From: Superficieibacter electus
Lineage (GTDB): Bacteria > Pseudomonadota > Gammaproteobacteria > Enterobacterales > Enterobacteriaceae
Assembly: GCF_002915575.1 (NCBI RefSeq)
Contig: NZ_PQGD01000004.1
Span: forward strand, 244,324 to 308,323
Direction of reading: 5' to 3'
DNA: 64,000 nt
Each line of letters begins with the position of its first letter. Position 1 is the stretch's first letter. This document shows positions 7,669 through 15,988 of the stretch, in pieces. The notes beneath the pieces are model-generated. The model was not told the origin of the DNA, ran no database searches, and was given only the letters and a program-made list of their open reading frames with translations. Made by a program: the position numbers and the translations under genes.

Positions 7669-8694
7669 ATGAGCAAATTAACCATCGGTTTTATTGGAAA
7701 TGGCAAGAGCGCAAACCGTTACCATATTCCCTTTATTCTGACCCGGCCCGATAAAATCACGATTAAAACTATCTATTCAGCCAGCCCTGAGCGGGACATC
7801 TGGGACCGCCTGCCAACGGTAGAATACACCAGTAATATCGACGTGTTGCTGAACGACCCTGACATTCAGTTAGTGGTGGTAAGCACGCCTTCATCATTGC
7901 ACTATACGTTTGCTAAGCAGGTGCTGCACGCCGGTAAACATTGCGTGGTGGAAAAGCCGTTTACCGAAACCAGTGCCGAAGCGCAGGCGCTTTTTGCGCT
8001 GGCGAAATCCAAAGGGCTCATGCTCCAGTGCTACCAGAACCGTCGTTTTGACAGCGACTTTCTGACCACCCAGAAGGTGATCGCATCTGGTGTGTTGGGC
8101 GAGTTGCTGGAAGTCGAAATGCATTATGATTATTACCGCCCTCATGTGCCGGAATCCGTTCACGAACACTACGCAATGAATTCCTATTTATACGGCCATG
8201 GCTGTCATACCCTTGATCAGGTGATCTCCTTCTTTGGCAAACCTGATTCGGTGCATTATGACGTGCGCCAGTTGCTCGGCAGCGGACGGATGAACGATTA
8301 TTTCGACGTTGACCTTTATTATGGCGTGTTAAAAGTTTCCGTTAAATCAAGCTATTACCGGATTAAAGACCGCCCCAGTTTTGTGGTGTACGGCAAAAAA
8401 GGAATGTTTGTTAAATACCGCAAAGACAAGCAGGAGGAGCATCTAAAACTCTTTTATCTGCCGGGCAGTCCGGATTTTGGCACCGATACCCCGGACGATT
8501 ATGGCGTGCTCACCCGAATAGATGATAATGGCACCTGGCATGAAGAGAAGGTGGTGTCGGAACAGGGGGATTATGCCCGCTATTATGACGCGCTGTATGA
8601 AACGCTGATAAATGGTCACGAGAAGCTGGTGACGGATGAGCAAACCTTGCTGCAAATCCGTATGCTGGAAGAGGGCGTTCGCGGGCTAAAATAA
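7669..8694 (+). CDS. Gfo/Idh/MocA-family NAD(P)-dependent oxidoreductase, YhhX-like
   Basis: 341 residues from ATG 7669 (GGGAG 8 bases upstream; a GTG/ATG at 7600 without a site is less likely). The Rossmann N-terminus reads LTIGFIGNGKSANRYHIPFIL, parallel to E. coli YhhX (FIGFGKSTTRYHLPYVL). Next come VVVSTPSSLHYTFAKQVL, the catalytic-lysine motif HCVVEKPFT (about residue 95) and QNRRFDSDFLT, again close to YhhX. The Gfo/Idh/MocA family reduces or oxidises sugars and sugar derivatives. The YhhX substrate is not established, so none is claimed here. The gene stands alone and converges with the metC-like gene. Confidence 0.85.
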   Translation: MSKLTIGFIGNGKSANRYHIPFILTRPDKITIKTIYSASPERDIWDRLPTVEYTSNIDVLLNDPDIQLVVVSTPSSLHYTFAKQVLHAGKHCVVEKPFTETSAEAQALFALAKSKGLMLQCYQNRRFDSDFLTTQKVIASGVLGELLEVEMHYDYYRPHVPESVHEHYAMNSYLYGHGCHTLDQVISFFGKPDSVHYDVRQLLGSGRMNDYFDVDLYYGVLKVSVKSSYYRIKDRPSFVVYGKKGMFVKYRKDKQEEHLKLFYLPGSPDFGTDTPDDYGVLTRIDDNGTWHEEKVVSEQGDYARYYDALYETLINGHEKLVTDEQTLLQIRMLEEGVRGLK

Positions 8695-8776
8695 GCGGTG
8701 GTCGATATCGCGTGGCGCTGCCATCTCCGGCGGACGCCGCGCGTTATGCCGTTAGCGCAGGTAAAACAGAATTGCT

Positions 8777-9952
8777 TTAACGCAGATACAGTCGTTGTAG
8801 CCCCGCTTTTAAATCCTCTTTCAGATCCTCAATATCCTCAAGACCAATTTGCAGGCGCAACGTCAGCCCTTCCGGTGCCCACGCTATTGCGGTCCGGTAG
8901 TCGGCGCAGTTAAACGGCGTGATCAGGCTTTCAAATCCGCCCCATGAAAAGCCCATGCTGAAAACGGACATATTATCCAGCATGTCATCCACGTTATCCT
9001 GGCGAAAGCGGTCGTTCAGGACGACAGAGAACAGCCCGGTAGAGCCGGTGAAATATTTCTTCCAGTTTTCATGTCCGGGGCAGCTGGCTAAGGCCGGATG
9101 GAGCACCCGGCTGACTTCCGGCTGTTGCGCCAGCCAGCGTGCCATCTCCAGCCCGCGTGCCTGCGCTTCTTCGACCCGCAGATGCAATGTGCGCAGCCCC
9201 CGCAGCGCCAGAAAACAGTCTTCAGCGCCCGGCAACATCGACATGGCGTCGTAGGTTTCACGTAGCGCCGGCCAGTGGGAGGCATTAGCAGAAACCAGCC
9301 CCATCAGCAGGTCGGAGTGGCCGCCGAGGTATTTGGTTCCGGCTTCTACTGATAAATCAATGCCGTGATCATGAGCTTTGAAAAACAGCGGTGTGGCCCA
9401 GGTGTTATCAATAATGGTGCTGAGATTGTGCCTTTTCGCAACAGCGACAATCGCCCCGATATCCTGTACCTCAAAACTTTGCGAACCGGGACATTCCAGC
9501 ATAATCAGCCGGGTGTTGTCCTGCACCAGATGCTCAATCCCTGCGCCGATCAGCGGATCGTAATAGGTCACGGTAACACCATACTTCGCCAGCATCGTGT
9601 TACAGAACTGGCGTGTCGGACGGTACACCGAGTCCGTCACCAGAATATGATCCCCCGCTTTGGTGACGGAAAACAGCGCCAGCGCCAGTGCGCCGAGGCC
9701 AGACGGCGATATCACCGTCCCGGCTGCGCCGCACAGCGCTGACCAGGCATTTTCCAGATTCTCAATCGTCGGCGTTCCCTGCGTTCCATAGGCAAAGCGC
9801 GCCCGGTTCTGACGAATATCCTCACAGGTTTTAAAAAGTACGGTAGAACCGCGGTAGACGGGGGAATTAACAAATCCGCTTTGCTCATCAGGATTTCGGC
9901 CCAACATAGAGAGCTGCGTACTCACCCGGAATTTTTTTACATCTTGTTTCAT
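8777..9952 (-). CDS. Cystathionine beta-lyase-like PLP enzyme (MetC/Cys-Met metabolism family)
   Basis: A 391-residue fold-I PLP enzyme. Landmarks are the N-terminal STQLSMLGRNP, SGLGALALALFSVTKAGDHILVTDSVY, LIMLECPGSQSFEVQDI, the IDNTWATPLFF strand with the PLP aspartate, and the Schiff-base lysine in EAGTKYLGGHSD. FSMGFSWGGFESL near the C-terminus is close to E. coli MetC (FSMAYSWGGYESL). The expected reaction is cleavage of cystathionine to homocysteine, pyruvate and ammonia. Since MetC is normally encoded elsewhere in enterobacteria, this may be a paralogue with another sulfur or amino acid substrate. It is monocistronic, with a terminator-like hairpin upstream that isolates it from the treZ side. 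Confidence 0.82.
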   Translation of the reverse strand: MKQDVKKFRVSTQLSMLGRNPDEQSGFVNSPVYRGSTVLFKTCEDIRQNRARFAYGTQGTPTIENLENAWSALCGAAGTVISPSGLGALALALFSVTKAGDHILVTDSVYRPTRQFCNTMLAKYGVTVTYYDPLIGAGIEHLVQDNTRLIMLECPGSQSFEVQDIGAIVAVAKRHNLSTIIDNTWATPLFFKAHDHGIDLSVEAGTKYLGGHSDLLMGLVSANASHWPALRETYDAMSMLPGAEDCFLALRGLRTLHLRVEEAQARGLEMARWLAQQPEVSRVLHPALASCPGHENWKKYFTGSTGLFSVVLNDRFRQDNVDDMLDNMSVFSMGFSWGGFESLITPFNCADYRTAIAWAPEGLTLRLQIGLEDIEDLKEDLKAGLQRLYLR

Positions 9953-10052
9953 CGGCTGGCCTTCTGCGTAAGGTGTTAAAACTTTTCATAATCTTTCATT
10001 ACTGCCAAAAAACCATGGCATATATCAAAAATCAGCGAAACAGCGTACACAC

Positions 10053-10080
10053 TAATAAAAACCCCGGCCAGAGGCCGGGG
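10053..10080 (-). terminator. Rho-independent terminator, minus-strand orientation
   Basis: A perfect 8-bp G/C stem (CCCCGGCC, loop AGA, GGCCGGGG at 10062-10080) is flanked by an A-run on its left. On the minus strand it is followed by TTTTTATT, the classic intrinsic terminator layout. No recognised gene lies to its right on that strand, so either it insulates the metC-like promoter or it ends an unannotated RNA. Confidence 0.65.
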
Positions 10081-10109
10081 AAGTCGCTGATAAGCGTATG
10101 CTTATGAAG

Positions 10110-10163
10110 CCGGGATGGTTAACGATGTCGTCAACGTATAGTCTACGCTCCATCCGGATTTTT
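10110..10163 (+). terminator. Possible plus-strand terminator hairpin
   Basis: CCGGGATGG at 10110-10118 pairs with CCATCCGG at 10150-10157 (one bulged G) and is followed by ATTTTT. The 31-base loop is long for a terminator but contains a smaller inverted repeat. No gene on the plus strand ends here. Confidence 0.4.
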
Positions 10164-10486
10164 GGTCCAAATTATAACCATCTGTTTATATAGCCAGTAT
10201 TCCCCGCAAAAAAGGAAATCGCCCACCTGGGGAGAGAATAAAAATAGCCAATCGCGCCCTGGTTTTGCAGGTTGTTATCCATCGGATATAAGGTGTGAAA
10301 ACAGTCGTCACAATCAATAATAGGTTGAGCATTAACAGACGACCGCGATGACGCTTTGAGATGCAGAATATGACGTAACCTGACCCGCTGTGTAAATTCC
10401 TCGCCGTGGTCTCCTGGTGTGCGCATTTGAACTATGATTGATGCGATATCGTCTACGCGTACCTGCGAATTAAATGAGGCTATTAA

Positions 10487-12274
10487 ATGAAGTCCAGATC
10501 TTATCCTGAACGTTGGGGAGCTGAGTATATCGCGCCGGATAGCGTCCGATTTCGCCTCTGGGCTACCGCGCACGATAACGTTACATTGCGGCTCTCTGGT
10601 CATGAACGGGCCATGACACCCGTCGGGGACGGCTGGTTTGAGCTTCATGTCAATGGCGTAGCGTCTGGCGCAGAATACGAATATGTGCTGGAGGACGGCA
10701 CTACCATTCCCGACCCGGCCTCCAGAGCGCAGAAAGCTGGCGTTAATGGCCCGTCGCTGGTGGTCAACGACGATAATTATTTATGGCTGCATAAAGAATG
10801 GGCTGGGCGACCGTGGGAAGAAACGGTGGTCTATGAATTGCATATCGGCACCTTTACGCCGGAAGGGACGTTTCAGGCGGCAATAGCGAAACTCCCCTGG
10901 CTTGCCAGCCTGGGTATTACCATGATCGAGGTCATGCCCGTTTCGCAGTTTGCTGGCAATCGCGGCTGGGGCTATGACGGGGTATTGCTTTACGCACCGC
11001 ATACTGCTTATGGTTCACCAGATGATTTTCGTGCGTTTGTTGATGCGGCACATGGGTATGGTCTGTGCGTTGTTCTGGATATTGTTCTCAACCATTTCGG
11101 CCCCGAAGGCAACTACCTGCCAATGCTGTCACCCGATTTTTTCCATCAACAACGCATGACACCCTGGGGCGCGGGCATTGCTTACGATGTCGAGGCTGCC
11201 CGGCGCTATATTATTGACGCCCCTCTCTACTGGCTAAAAGCATTCAATCTGGATGGCCTGCGTTTTGATGCCATCGATCAAATCAAAGACAGTGCTGAAA
11301 AACATATTCTCATTGAAATCGCCGAACGTATCCGCGCTGAAATCACCGGTCGGCCGGTTCATCTGACCACGGAAGACAGCCGCAACGTGATTTTTCTTCA
11401 TCCGCGTCAGGAAGATGGCTCAACGCCTCTCTTTACCGGCGAATGGAATGATGATTTTCACAATGCCATTCATGTCTTCGCCACGGGTGAAACGCACGCC
11501 TATTACCAGGATTTTGCTGACCAGCCGGAAAAACACGTGGCCCGCATCCTGGCGGAGGGGTTCGCTTTTCAGGGGGAAATCTCCGCCCAGACCGGCGAGC
11601 CACGCGGTGTGGACAGCCGTGGACAACCACCAGCCGCCTTTGTTGATTTTATCCAGAATCACGACCAGATCGGTAACCGCGCTCAGGGTGAAAGGCTGAT
11701 TACTTTGGCAGGAGGTGAACGTACTAAAGTGTTGCTGGCAACGCTGCTGCTATCACCGCATATTCCGCTGATGTTCATGGGCGAGGAGTATGGTGAGACG
11801 CATCCTTTCCTTTTCTTTACTGATTTTCATGGCGACCTGGCCCGCGCAGTACGCGAAGGCCGGGCGCAAGAATTCGCGGGGCATGCCGGGCATGAAGAGG
11901 GACGCGTTCCCGATCCTAACGATGAGACAACCTTCCTGAACTCAAAACTTGACTGGCAGAAAACACAGAGCGAAGAGGGAAAAAACTGGCTGGCACTCTG
12001 TAAAACGTTACTCGCCTTGCGTCAGCAGCACATTGTGCCGTTACTGGCCTCTGCCGGTGGACACGCTGGCCACGTCATTGCCACGGCGAAAGGCTTCGTT
12101 GCACTTAGCTGGACATTCCCTCAGGGGACGCTTTCTCTCGCCCTTAATATTGGAGAAGCAACGCAGCCGCTGCCTGATTTGCCCGGAGAAACGCTTTTTG
12201 CCCTGCCTGAAATGGCAGATACACTCACGCCAAACGCCGTTATTGTCCGCCTTGCGCAGGGAGAAAGGCCGTGA
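10487..12274 (+). CDS. treZ: Malto-oligosyltrehalose trehalohydrolase
   Basis: A 595-residue GH13 enzyme that hydrolyses the maltosyl-trehalose linkage to release free trehalose, the second step of the TreYZ route from glycogen-like glucans. An N-terminal Ig-like domain (residues about 5-95) leads into the barrel. Barrel signatures are VVLDIVLNHFGPEGNY, GLRFDAIDQIKDS (nucleophile Asp), HLTTEDSRN (acid/base Glu) and VDFIQNHDQIGNR. PLMFMGEEYGETHPFLFF is a TreZ hallmark that separates it from glycogen branching enzyme. Its GTGA overlap with treY implies translational coupling. GAGG lies about 8 bases before the ATG. Confidence 0.95.
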   Translation: MKSRSYPERWGAEYIAPDSVRFRLWATAHDNVTLRLSGHERAMTPVGDGWFELHVNGVASGAEYEYVLEDGTTIPDPASRAQKAGVNGPSLVVNDDNYLWLHKEWAGRPWEETVVYELHIGTFTPEGTFQAAIAKLPWLASLGITMIEVMPVSQFAGNRGWGYDGVLLYAPHTAYGSPDDFRAFVDAAHGYGLCVVLDIVLNHFGPEGNYLPMLSPDFFHQQRMTPWGAGIAYDVEAARRYIIDAPLYWLKAFNLDGLRFDAIDQIKDSAEKHILIEIAERIRAEITGRPVHLTTEDSRNVIFLHPRQEDGSTPLFTGEWNDDFHNAIHVFATGETHAYYQDFADQPEKHVARILAEGFAFQGEISAQTGEPRGVDSRGQPPAAFVDFIQNHDQIGNRAQGERLITLAGGERTKVLLATLLLSPHIPLMFMGEEYGETHPFLFFTDFHGDLARAVREGRAQEFAGHAGHEEGRVPDPNDETTFLNSKLDWQKTQSEEGKNWLALCKTLLALRQQHIVPLLASAGGHAGHVIATAKGFVALSWTFPQGTLSLALNIGEATQPLPDLPGETLFALPEMADTLTPNAVIVRLAQGERP

Positions 12275-14799
12275 ATATTCCTACCTCGACATATCGCATT
12301 CAGTTTCGTAACGGCATGACCTTTGACCGCGCCGCGGCACTGGTGCCGTATTTACAGCGCTTCGGTATTAGCCATTTATACGCGTCTCCCATTTTCACGG
12401 CGACGTCTGATTCTACGCACGGTTATGACGTCACCCACACGAGTGAAATTGAGCCTGCTATCGGTGGTCGGGAAGGGTTTGATCGCATGGTTAGCGCACT
12501 AAAAAAGGCGGGCCTTGGATTGATCCTTGATATCGTGCCCAATCATATGGCCGCATCGCTGGAAAACCCATGGTGGCGAGACGTGGTGGAGCAGGGCGAA
12601 AACAGCCGCTACGCGCGTCATTTTGATATTGACTGGTCTCGCCGCCTTACGCTGCCTTTTCTTGGTGACACATTTGAAGAGGCTGTGGCAAAAGGGGAAA
12701 TTAGCGTTAAGCGCGATCCGCAGACTGCTAAACCGGCACTCGTTTATTACGACAGTTATTACCCGCTGGCTCCGCAAAGCTGGCAGGGCAGGGAAGAAGA
12801 ACTCCTGGCGCAGCGCGATCCGCATGCTATCGCAAGACTGCACGATGAGCAGCCCTGGCAGCTAACCTGCTGGCGCGAAGCGGCAGGCAACCTTTCGTAC
12901 CGGCGCTTTTTTGAAATAACCGGTCTGGTTGGCGTGCGTGTGGAAGATAAAACGGTATTTGATGATACTCACCGGTTAATCCTTGAACTGGTCCACTCGG
13001 GGGCGGTAGATGGCTTACGGGTCGATCACATTGATGGTCTGGCCGATCCTAAAGCCTATCTTGACCGTCTGCGTGAGGAAGCCGGGCCTGAGTGCTACAT
13101 CACGGTGGAGAAGATCCTCGGTAAAGGGGAACATCTGCCGGAAGACTGGCCGGTTTCCGGGACTACCGGCTATGAGTTTATCGCCGCGCTCTCCGACGTG
13201 CTGGTAGATGATGGCAATATTGCCGCTTTGCGTCAGGCATACGATCGCGTGGTCGGCGAGCCGGTCGATCTGAAAACCGAGCTGCGAAACGCGAAGTTGC
13301 TAATGGCAGACAGAAACTTTGCAGGTGAATTTACGACGCTGCTGAAACTGGCGCAGGCGATTGCTGCGGATGAAAATGCGGCGCTCAGTGAAGACGAGCT
13401 TCGCAGCGCGTTGCGTGAACTGCTGGTCGCGTTTCCGGTGTATCGCACCTACGGTACAGCAGAAGGATTAACCGCCGCCGATGACGAATTGTTGCAACGG
13501 GTGATTGCCCGTATCCGGCTGGACGAGAACGCTCCGCCTCCGCAGGCGCTCAATCTCCTGCGCTGTACCCTTAAAGGCGATGTGGCGCAGGAGGTATCCG
13601 GTGTTGCTGCAACGTTTCGTACTCGTTTTCAGCAGCTTACCGGCCCGCTGATGGCAAAGTCAGTGGAGGACACGCTTTTCTTCCGGCAAAACATGGACCT
13701 GGCGCTCAATGAGGTGGGTGCTGAGCCGCTGCCGCGCACCTTCTCGATCCACCGTTTTCACAGCGAAATGCAAACCCGCCTCGAACGACAGCCGGATGCT
13801 ATTTCATCTACCTCAACCCACGACACCAAACGCGGTGAGGATGCCCGCGCACGTCTTTATGCGCTGACGGAAGCGCCGGAATTGTGGGCTGAGTGCGTCG
13901 AGCGCTGGCGTAAAATTAATCAGCATAAAGTTACTCTGCTGGACGACGGCCCGGCTCCGAGGGCGAGCGGAGCATGGATGCTTTATCAGGCGCTGGCAGG
14001 TGTCTGGCCACCCACGCTTGAGGCGCAGGATGCGGCGAGTCTGAAAGCGCTGGAAGCAAGATTTGTGGTGTTTGTCGAAAAAGCGTTACGCGAGGCCAAA
14101 TTACGTACCGACTGGGGTGACAGCAATGAAGAGTATGAAAGTGCCGTACTGGACTATACCCGCCACCTGCTTTCGCCGGACAACCAGCCGTTTTTACAGG
14201 ATTTTAGCGACACGCTACAGCCGTTTATTCGCGCAGGGTTGATCAACAGCCTCACTCAGGCGGTTATTAAGCTGACCGCGCCAGGGGTACCGGACATTTA
14301 TCAGGGGAGCGAAACGCTGAACTTCAGCCTGGTCGATCCGGATAACCGCCGCGAACCTGATTTTGCGCAGTTAGAACGTTTACTCGCTGAAGACGAGCCG
14401 TTTGCTGCTCCAACAGAGGAAAGCTGGCGCAGCGGGCAGTTAAAACAGCATGTCACGGCGCGATTACTGCATCTGCGCCAGGATAAACCATCGCTGTTCC
14501 GCGAGGGGGCGTATTTGCCGCTGGAGGCCACCGGCAGACGAGAAGAAAACGTACTTGCTTTTGCCAGAGCGGATCGCGAAGAGGCGCTCATTGTGATTTC
14601 GCCTCGTCTGGCTTTTGATGAGCATCATGACAGCCTTACCCATCATCCCCGCTGGGCGGACACCACCATCATGCTACCTGAGAGGCTTAGCGGTCACCGT
14701 TGGCGTAATGCACTGAGCGGGGACGTGATAGTGCTTGATGACCGCATTGATCTTGCGGCATTCGAGGGTGGCGCGTGCATTCTGCTTGTTAGAGAGTGA
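12271..14799 (+). CDS. treY: Malto-oligosyltrehalose synthase
   Basis: The 842-residue product isomerises the reducing-end alpha-1,4 bond of a maltooligosaccharide to alpha-1,1. TreY features are TYRIQFRNGMTFDRAAALVPYL at the start, DIVPNHMAASLENPWW, the catalytic GLRVDHIDGLADP and TVEKILGKGE, and STSTHDTKRGEDARARL in the second half. The GTG start overlaps the treZ stop by 4 bases. No treX debranching gene adjoins, so substrate presumably comes from the glg system elsewhere. Trehalose made this way serves in osmotic and desiccation tolerance, additional to the usual OtsAB pathway. Confidence 0.95.
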   Translation: MNIPTSTYRIQFRNGMTFDRAAALVPYLQRFGISHLYASPIFTATSDSTHGYDVTHTSEIEPAIGGREGFDRMVSALKKAGLGLILDIVPNHMAASLENPWWRDVVEQGENSRYARHFDIDWSRRLTLPFLGDTFEEAVAKGEISVKRDPQTAKPALVYYDSYYPLAPQSWQGREEELLAQRDPHAIARLHDEQPWQLTCWREAAGNLSYRRFFEITGLVGVRVEDKTVFDDTHRLILELVHSGAVDGLRVDHIDGLADPKAYLDRLREEAGPECYITVEKILGKGEHLPEDWPVSGTTGYEFIAALSDVLVDDGNIAALRQAYDRVVGEPVDLKTELRNAKLLMADRNFAGEFTTLLKLAQAIAADENAALSEDELRSALRELLVAFPVYRTYGTAEGLTAADDELLQRVIARIRLDENAPPPQALNLLRCTLKGDVAQEVSGVAATFRTRFQQLTGPLMAKSVEDTLFFRQNMDLALNEVGAEPLPRTFSIHRFHSEMQTRLERQPDAISSTSTHDTKRGEDARARLYALTEAPELWAECVERWRKINQHKVTLLDDGPAPRASGAWMLYQALAGVWPPTLEAQDAASLKALEARFVVFVEKALREAKLRTDWGDSNEEYESAVLDYTRHLLSPDNQPFLQDFSDTLQPFIRAGLINSLTQAVIKLTAPGVPDIYQGSETLNFSLVDPDNRREPDFAQLERLLAEDEPFAAPTEESWRSGQLKQHVTARLLHLRQDKPSLFREGAYLPLEATGRREENVLAFARADREEALIVISPRLAFDEHHDSLTHHPRWADTTIMLPERLSGHRWRNALSGDVIVLDDRIDLAAFEGGACILLVRE

Positions 14800-14807
14800 T
14801 TACCGTT

Positions 14808-14838
14808 CAGAGCCGATGTCATGCTGGCATCGGCTCTG
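14808..14838 (+). terminator. Stem-loop after treY, probable terminator
   Basis: An 11-bp perfect stem (CAGAGCCGATG and CATCGGCTCTG around a 9-base loop) lies 9 bases after the treY stop and is followed by TTTCGTT. It separates the tre pair from scrK. Confidence 0.7.
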
Positions 14839-14925
14839 TTTCGTTGACAATATCAGTCAGAAGATGTGATGGATCTCGTAAATCGTAATAAAATCTCCCG
14901 CCAAAAAAGTAAAATCATTGTTTTG

Positions 14926-14939
14926 CTAAATCGGTTTAG
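14926..14939. promoter_or_regulatory. ScrR-type operator before scrK
   Basis: CTAAATCGGTTTAG is a CG-centred imperfect palindrome of the LacI-family kind, 34 bases before the scrK start. It is nearly identical, in inverted sense, to the site before scrA. The adjacent scrR gene encodes the expected ligand-responsive repressor. Confidence 0.75.
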
Positions 14940-14972
14940 TTATTTTGGCAAAAATTTTACAGGGAGATAATT

Positions 14973-15899
14973 ATGTCAGCTCGCGTGTGGTGTCTGGGAG
15001 ATGCGGTGGTCGATCTGCTGCCTGAAACCTCAGGACGGTTAATGCAGTGTCCCGGTGGAGCGCCAGCAAATGTGGCGGTAGGGGTGGCAAGATTACAGGG
15101 GAACAGCGCGTTTATTGGCCGGGTCGGAGAAGATCCTTTTGGCCGATTTATGCGCCAGACACTGAATAATGAGCAGGTGAATGTCGATTATATGACGCCC
15201 GATGCGCAACATCGTACCTCAACCGTTGTGGTGGACCTGGATGAGGATGGCGAACGCTCATTTACCTTTATGGTACGTCCGAGCGCCGACCTGTTTTTGA
15301 CAATGCAGGATCTTCCTGTCTTTCAGCCAGATCAGTGGTTGCATAGCTGCTCTATCGCTTTATCCGCCGAGCCATCGCGTTCCACTACCTTCAACGCTAT
15401 GCGTCAGATCCATGCTGCGGGCGGTTTTGTGAGCTTCGATCCCAATATCCGGCAAGATCTGTGGACGGACAACACTTTGCTGCATCGCTGTGTGTGCCAG
15501 GCGCTGGAGCTGGCGGATGTGGTGAAGCTGTCGGAAGAAGAATTGATGTTTATCGCCAGTTCGCAGGACGCGGATCTTGCCATGAGGCAGCTGGCAGAGC
15601 AGTTCGCCATTACATTACTGCTGGTTACGCAGGGAAAAGCGGGGGTAAAAGCCTGGCATAATGGCACTATTTATCACTACCCCGCAGTGCCTGTAGTCAG
15701 CGTGGATACTACCGGTGCCGGCGATGCCTTCGTCGCAGGACTCTTATGGGGACTCGCACAGCATGGTTTGCCGGAGCGGGAATCCCAGCTTGCAGAGCGC
15801 CTTGCTGATGCCCAGATTTGTGGCGCGCTTGCCACCACGGCAAAAGGGGCGATGACCGCGCTACCCTATCTTCATCAATTAAAAGCACCGTTGCGTTAA
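14973..15899 (+). CDS. scrK: Fructokinase
   Basis: A 308-residue PfkB-family kinase that phosphorylates the fructose freed by sucrose-6-phosphate hydrolase. The first PfkB signature is PGGAPANVAVGVARLQGNS (about residues 28-46). The second, DTTGAGDAFVAGLLWGL (about 245-261), contains the catalytic Asp. The length agrees with enterobacterial ScrK (307 aa). It is the first gene of the scr cluster, has its own operator and an AGGGAG ribosome site, and is separated from scrA by 89 bases with a second operator. Confidence 0.94.
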   Translation: MSARVWCLGDAVVDLLPETSGRLMQCPGGAPANVAVGVARLQGNSAFIGRVGEDPFGRFMRQTLNNEQVNVDYMTPDAQHRTSTVVVDLDEDGERSFTFMVRPSADLFLTMQDLPVFQPDQWLHSCSIALSAEPSRSTTFNAMRQIHAAGGFVSFDPNIRQDLWTDNTLLHRCVCQALELADVVKLSEEELMFIASSQDADLAMRQLAEQFAITLLLVTQGKAGVKAWHNGTIYHYPAVPVVSVDTTGAGDAFVAGLLWGLAQHGLPERESQLAERLADAQICGALATTAKGAMTALPYLHQLKAPLR

Positions 15900-15927
15900 G
15901 CGTTACTACTTTGAGTTTAATTTTTTA

Positions 15928-15941
15928 CTAAACCGATTTAG
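15928..15941. promoter_or_regulatory. ScrR-type operator before scrA
   Basis: CTAAACCGATTTAG is the reverse-complement twin of the scrK operator apart from a central base pair or two, and lies 47 bases before scrA. Two operators imply separate ScrR-controlled promoters for scrK and scrAB. Confidence 0.75.
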
Positions 15942-15988
15942 CTTTTTTATTTTATTGCAGTGAAACAAAAATAATCAGAGGTTCTTTT

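Larger units (their letters stand above)
9953..10486. other. Divergent intergenic region between the metC-like gene and treZ
   Basis: A 534-base gap that must hold promoters for the metC-like gene (minus) and for treZ (plus). It contains two strong hairpins in opposite orientation (listed separately). A 158-codon ORF on the minus strand at 10172-10648 overlaps the start of treZ; it has no recognisable protein features and I treat it as spurious. Confidence 0.5.

Noticed and set aside
10172-10648. 158-codon minus-strand ORF overlapping the start of treZ
   Set aside because: It overlaps a certain gene on the other strand, has no family motif and no ribosome site, and most of its length mirrors the treZ 5' end and its leader.
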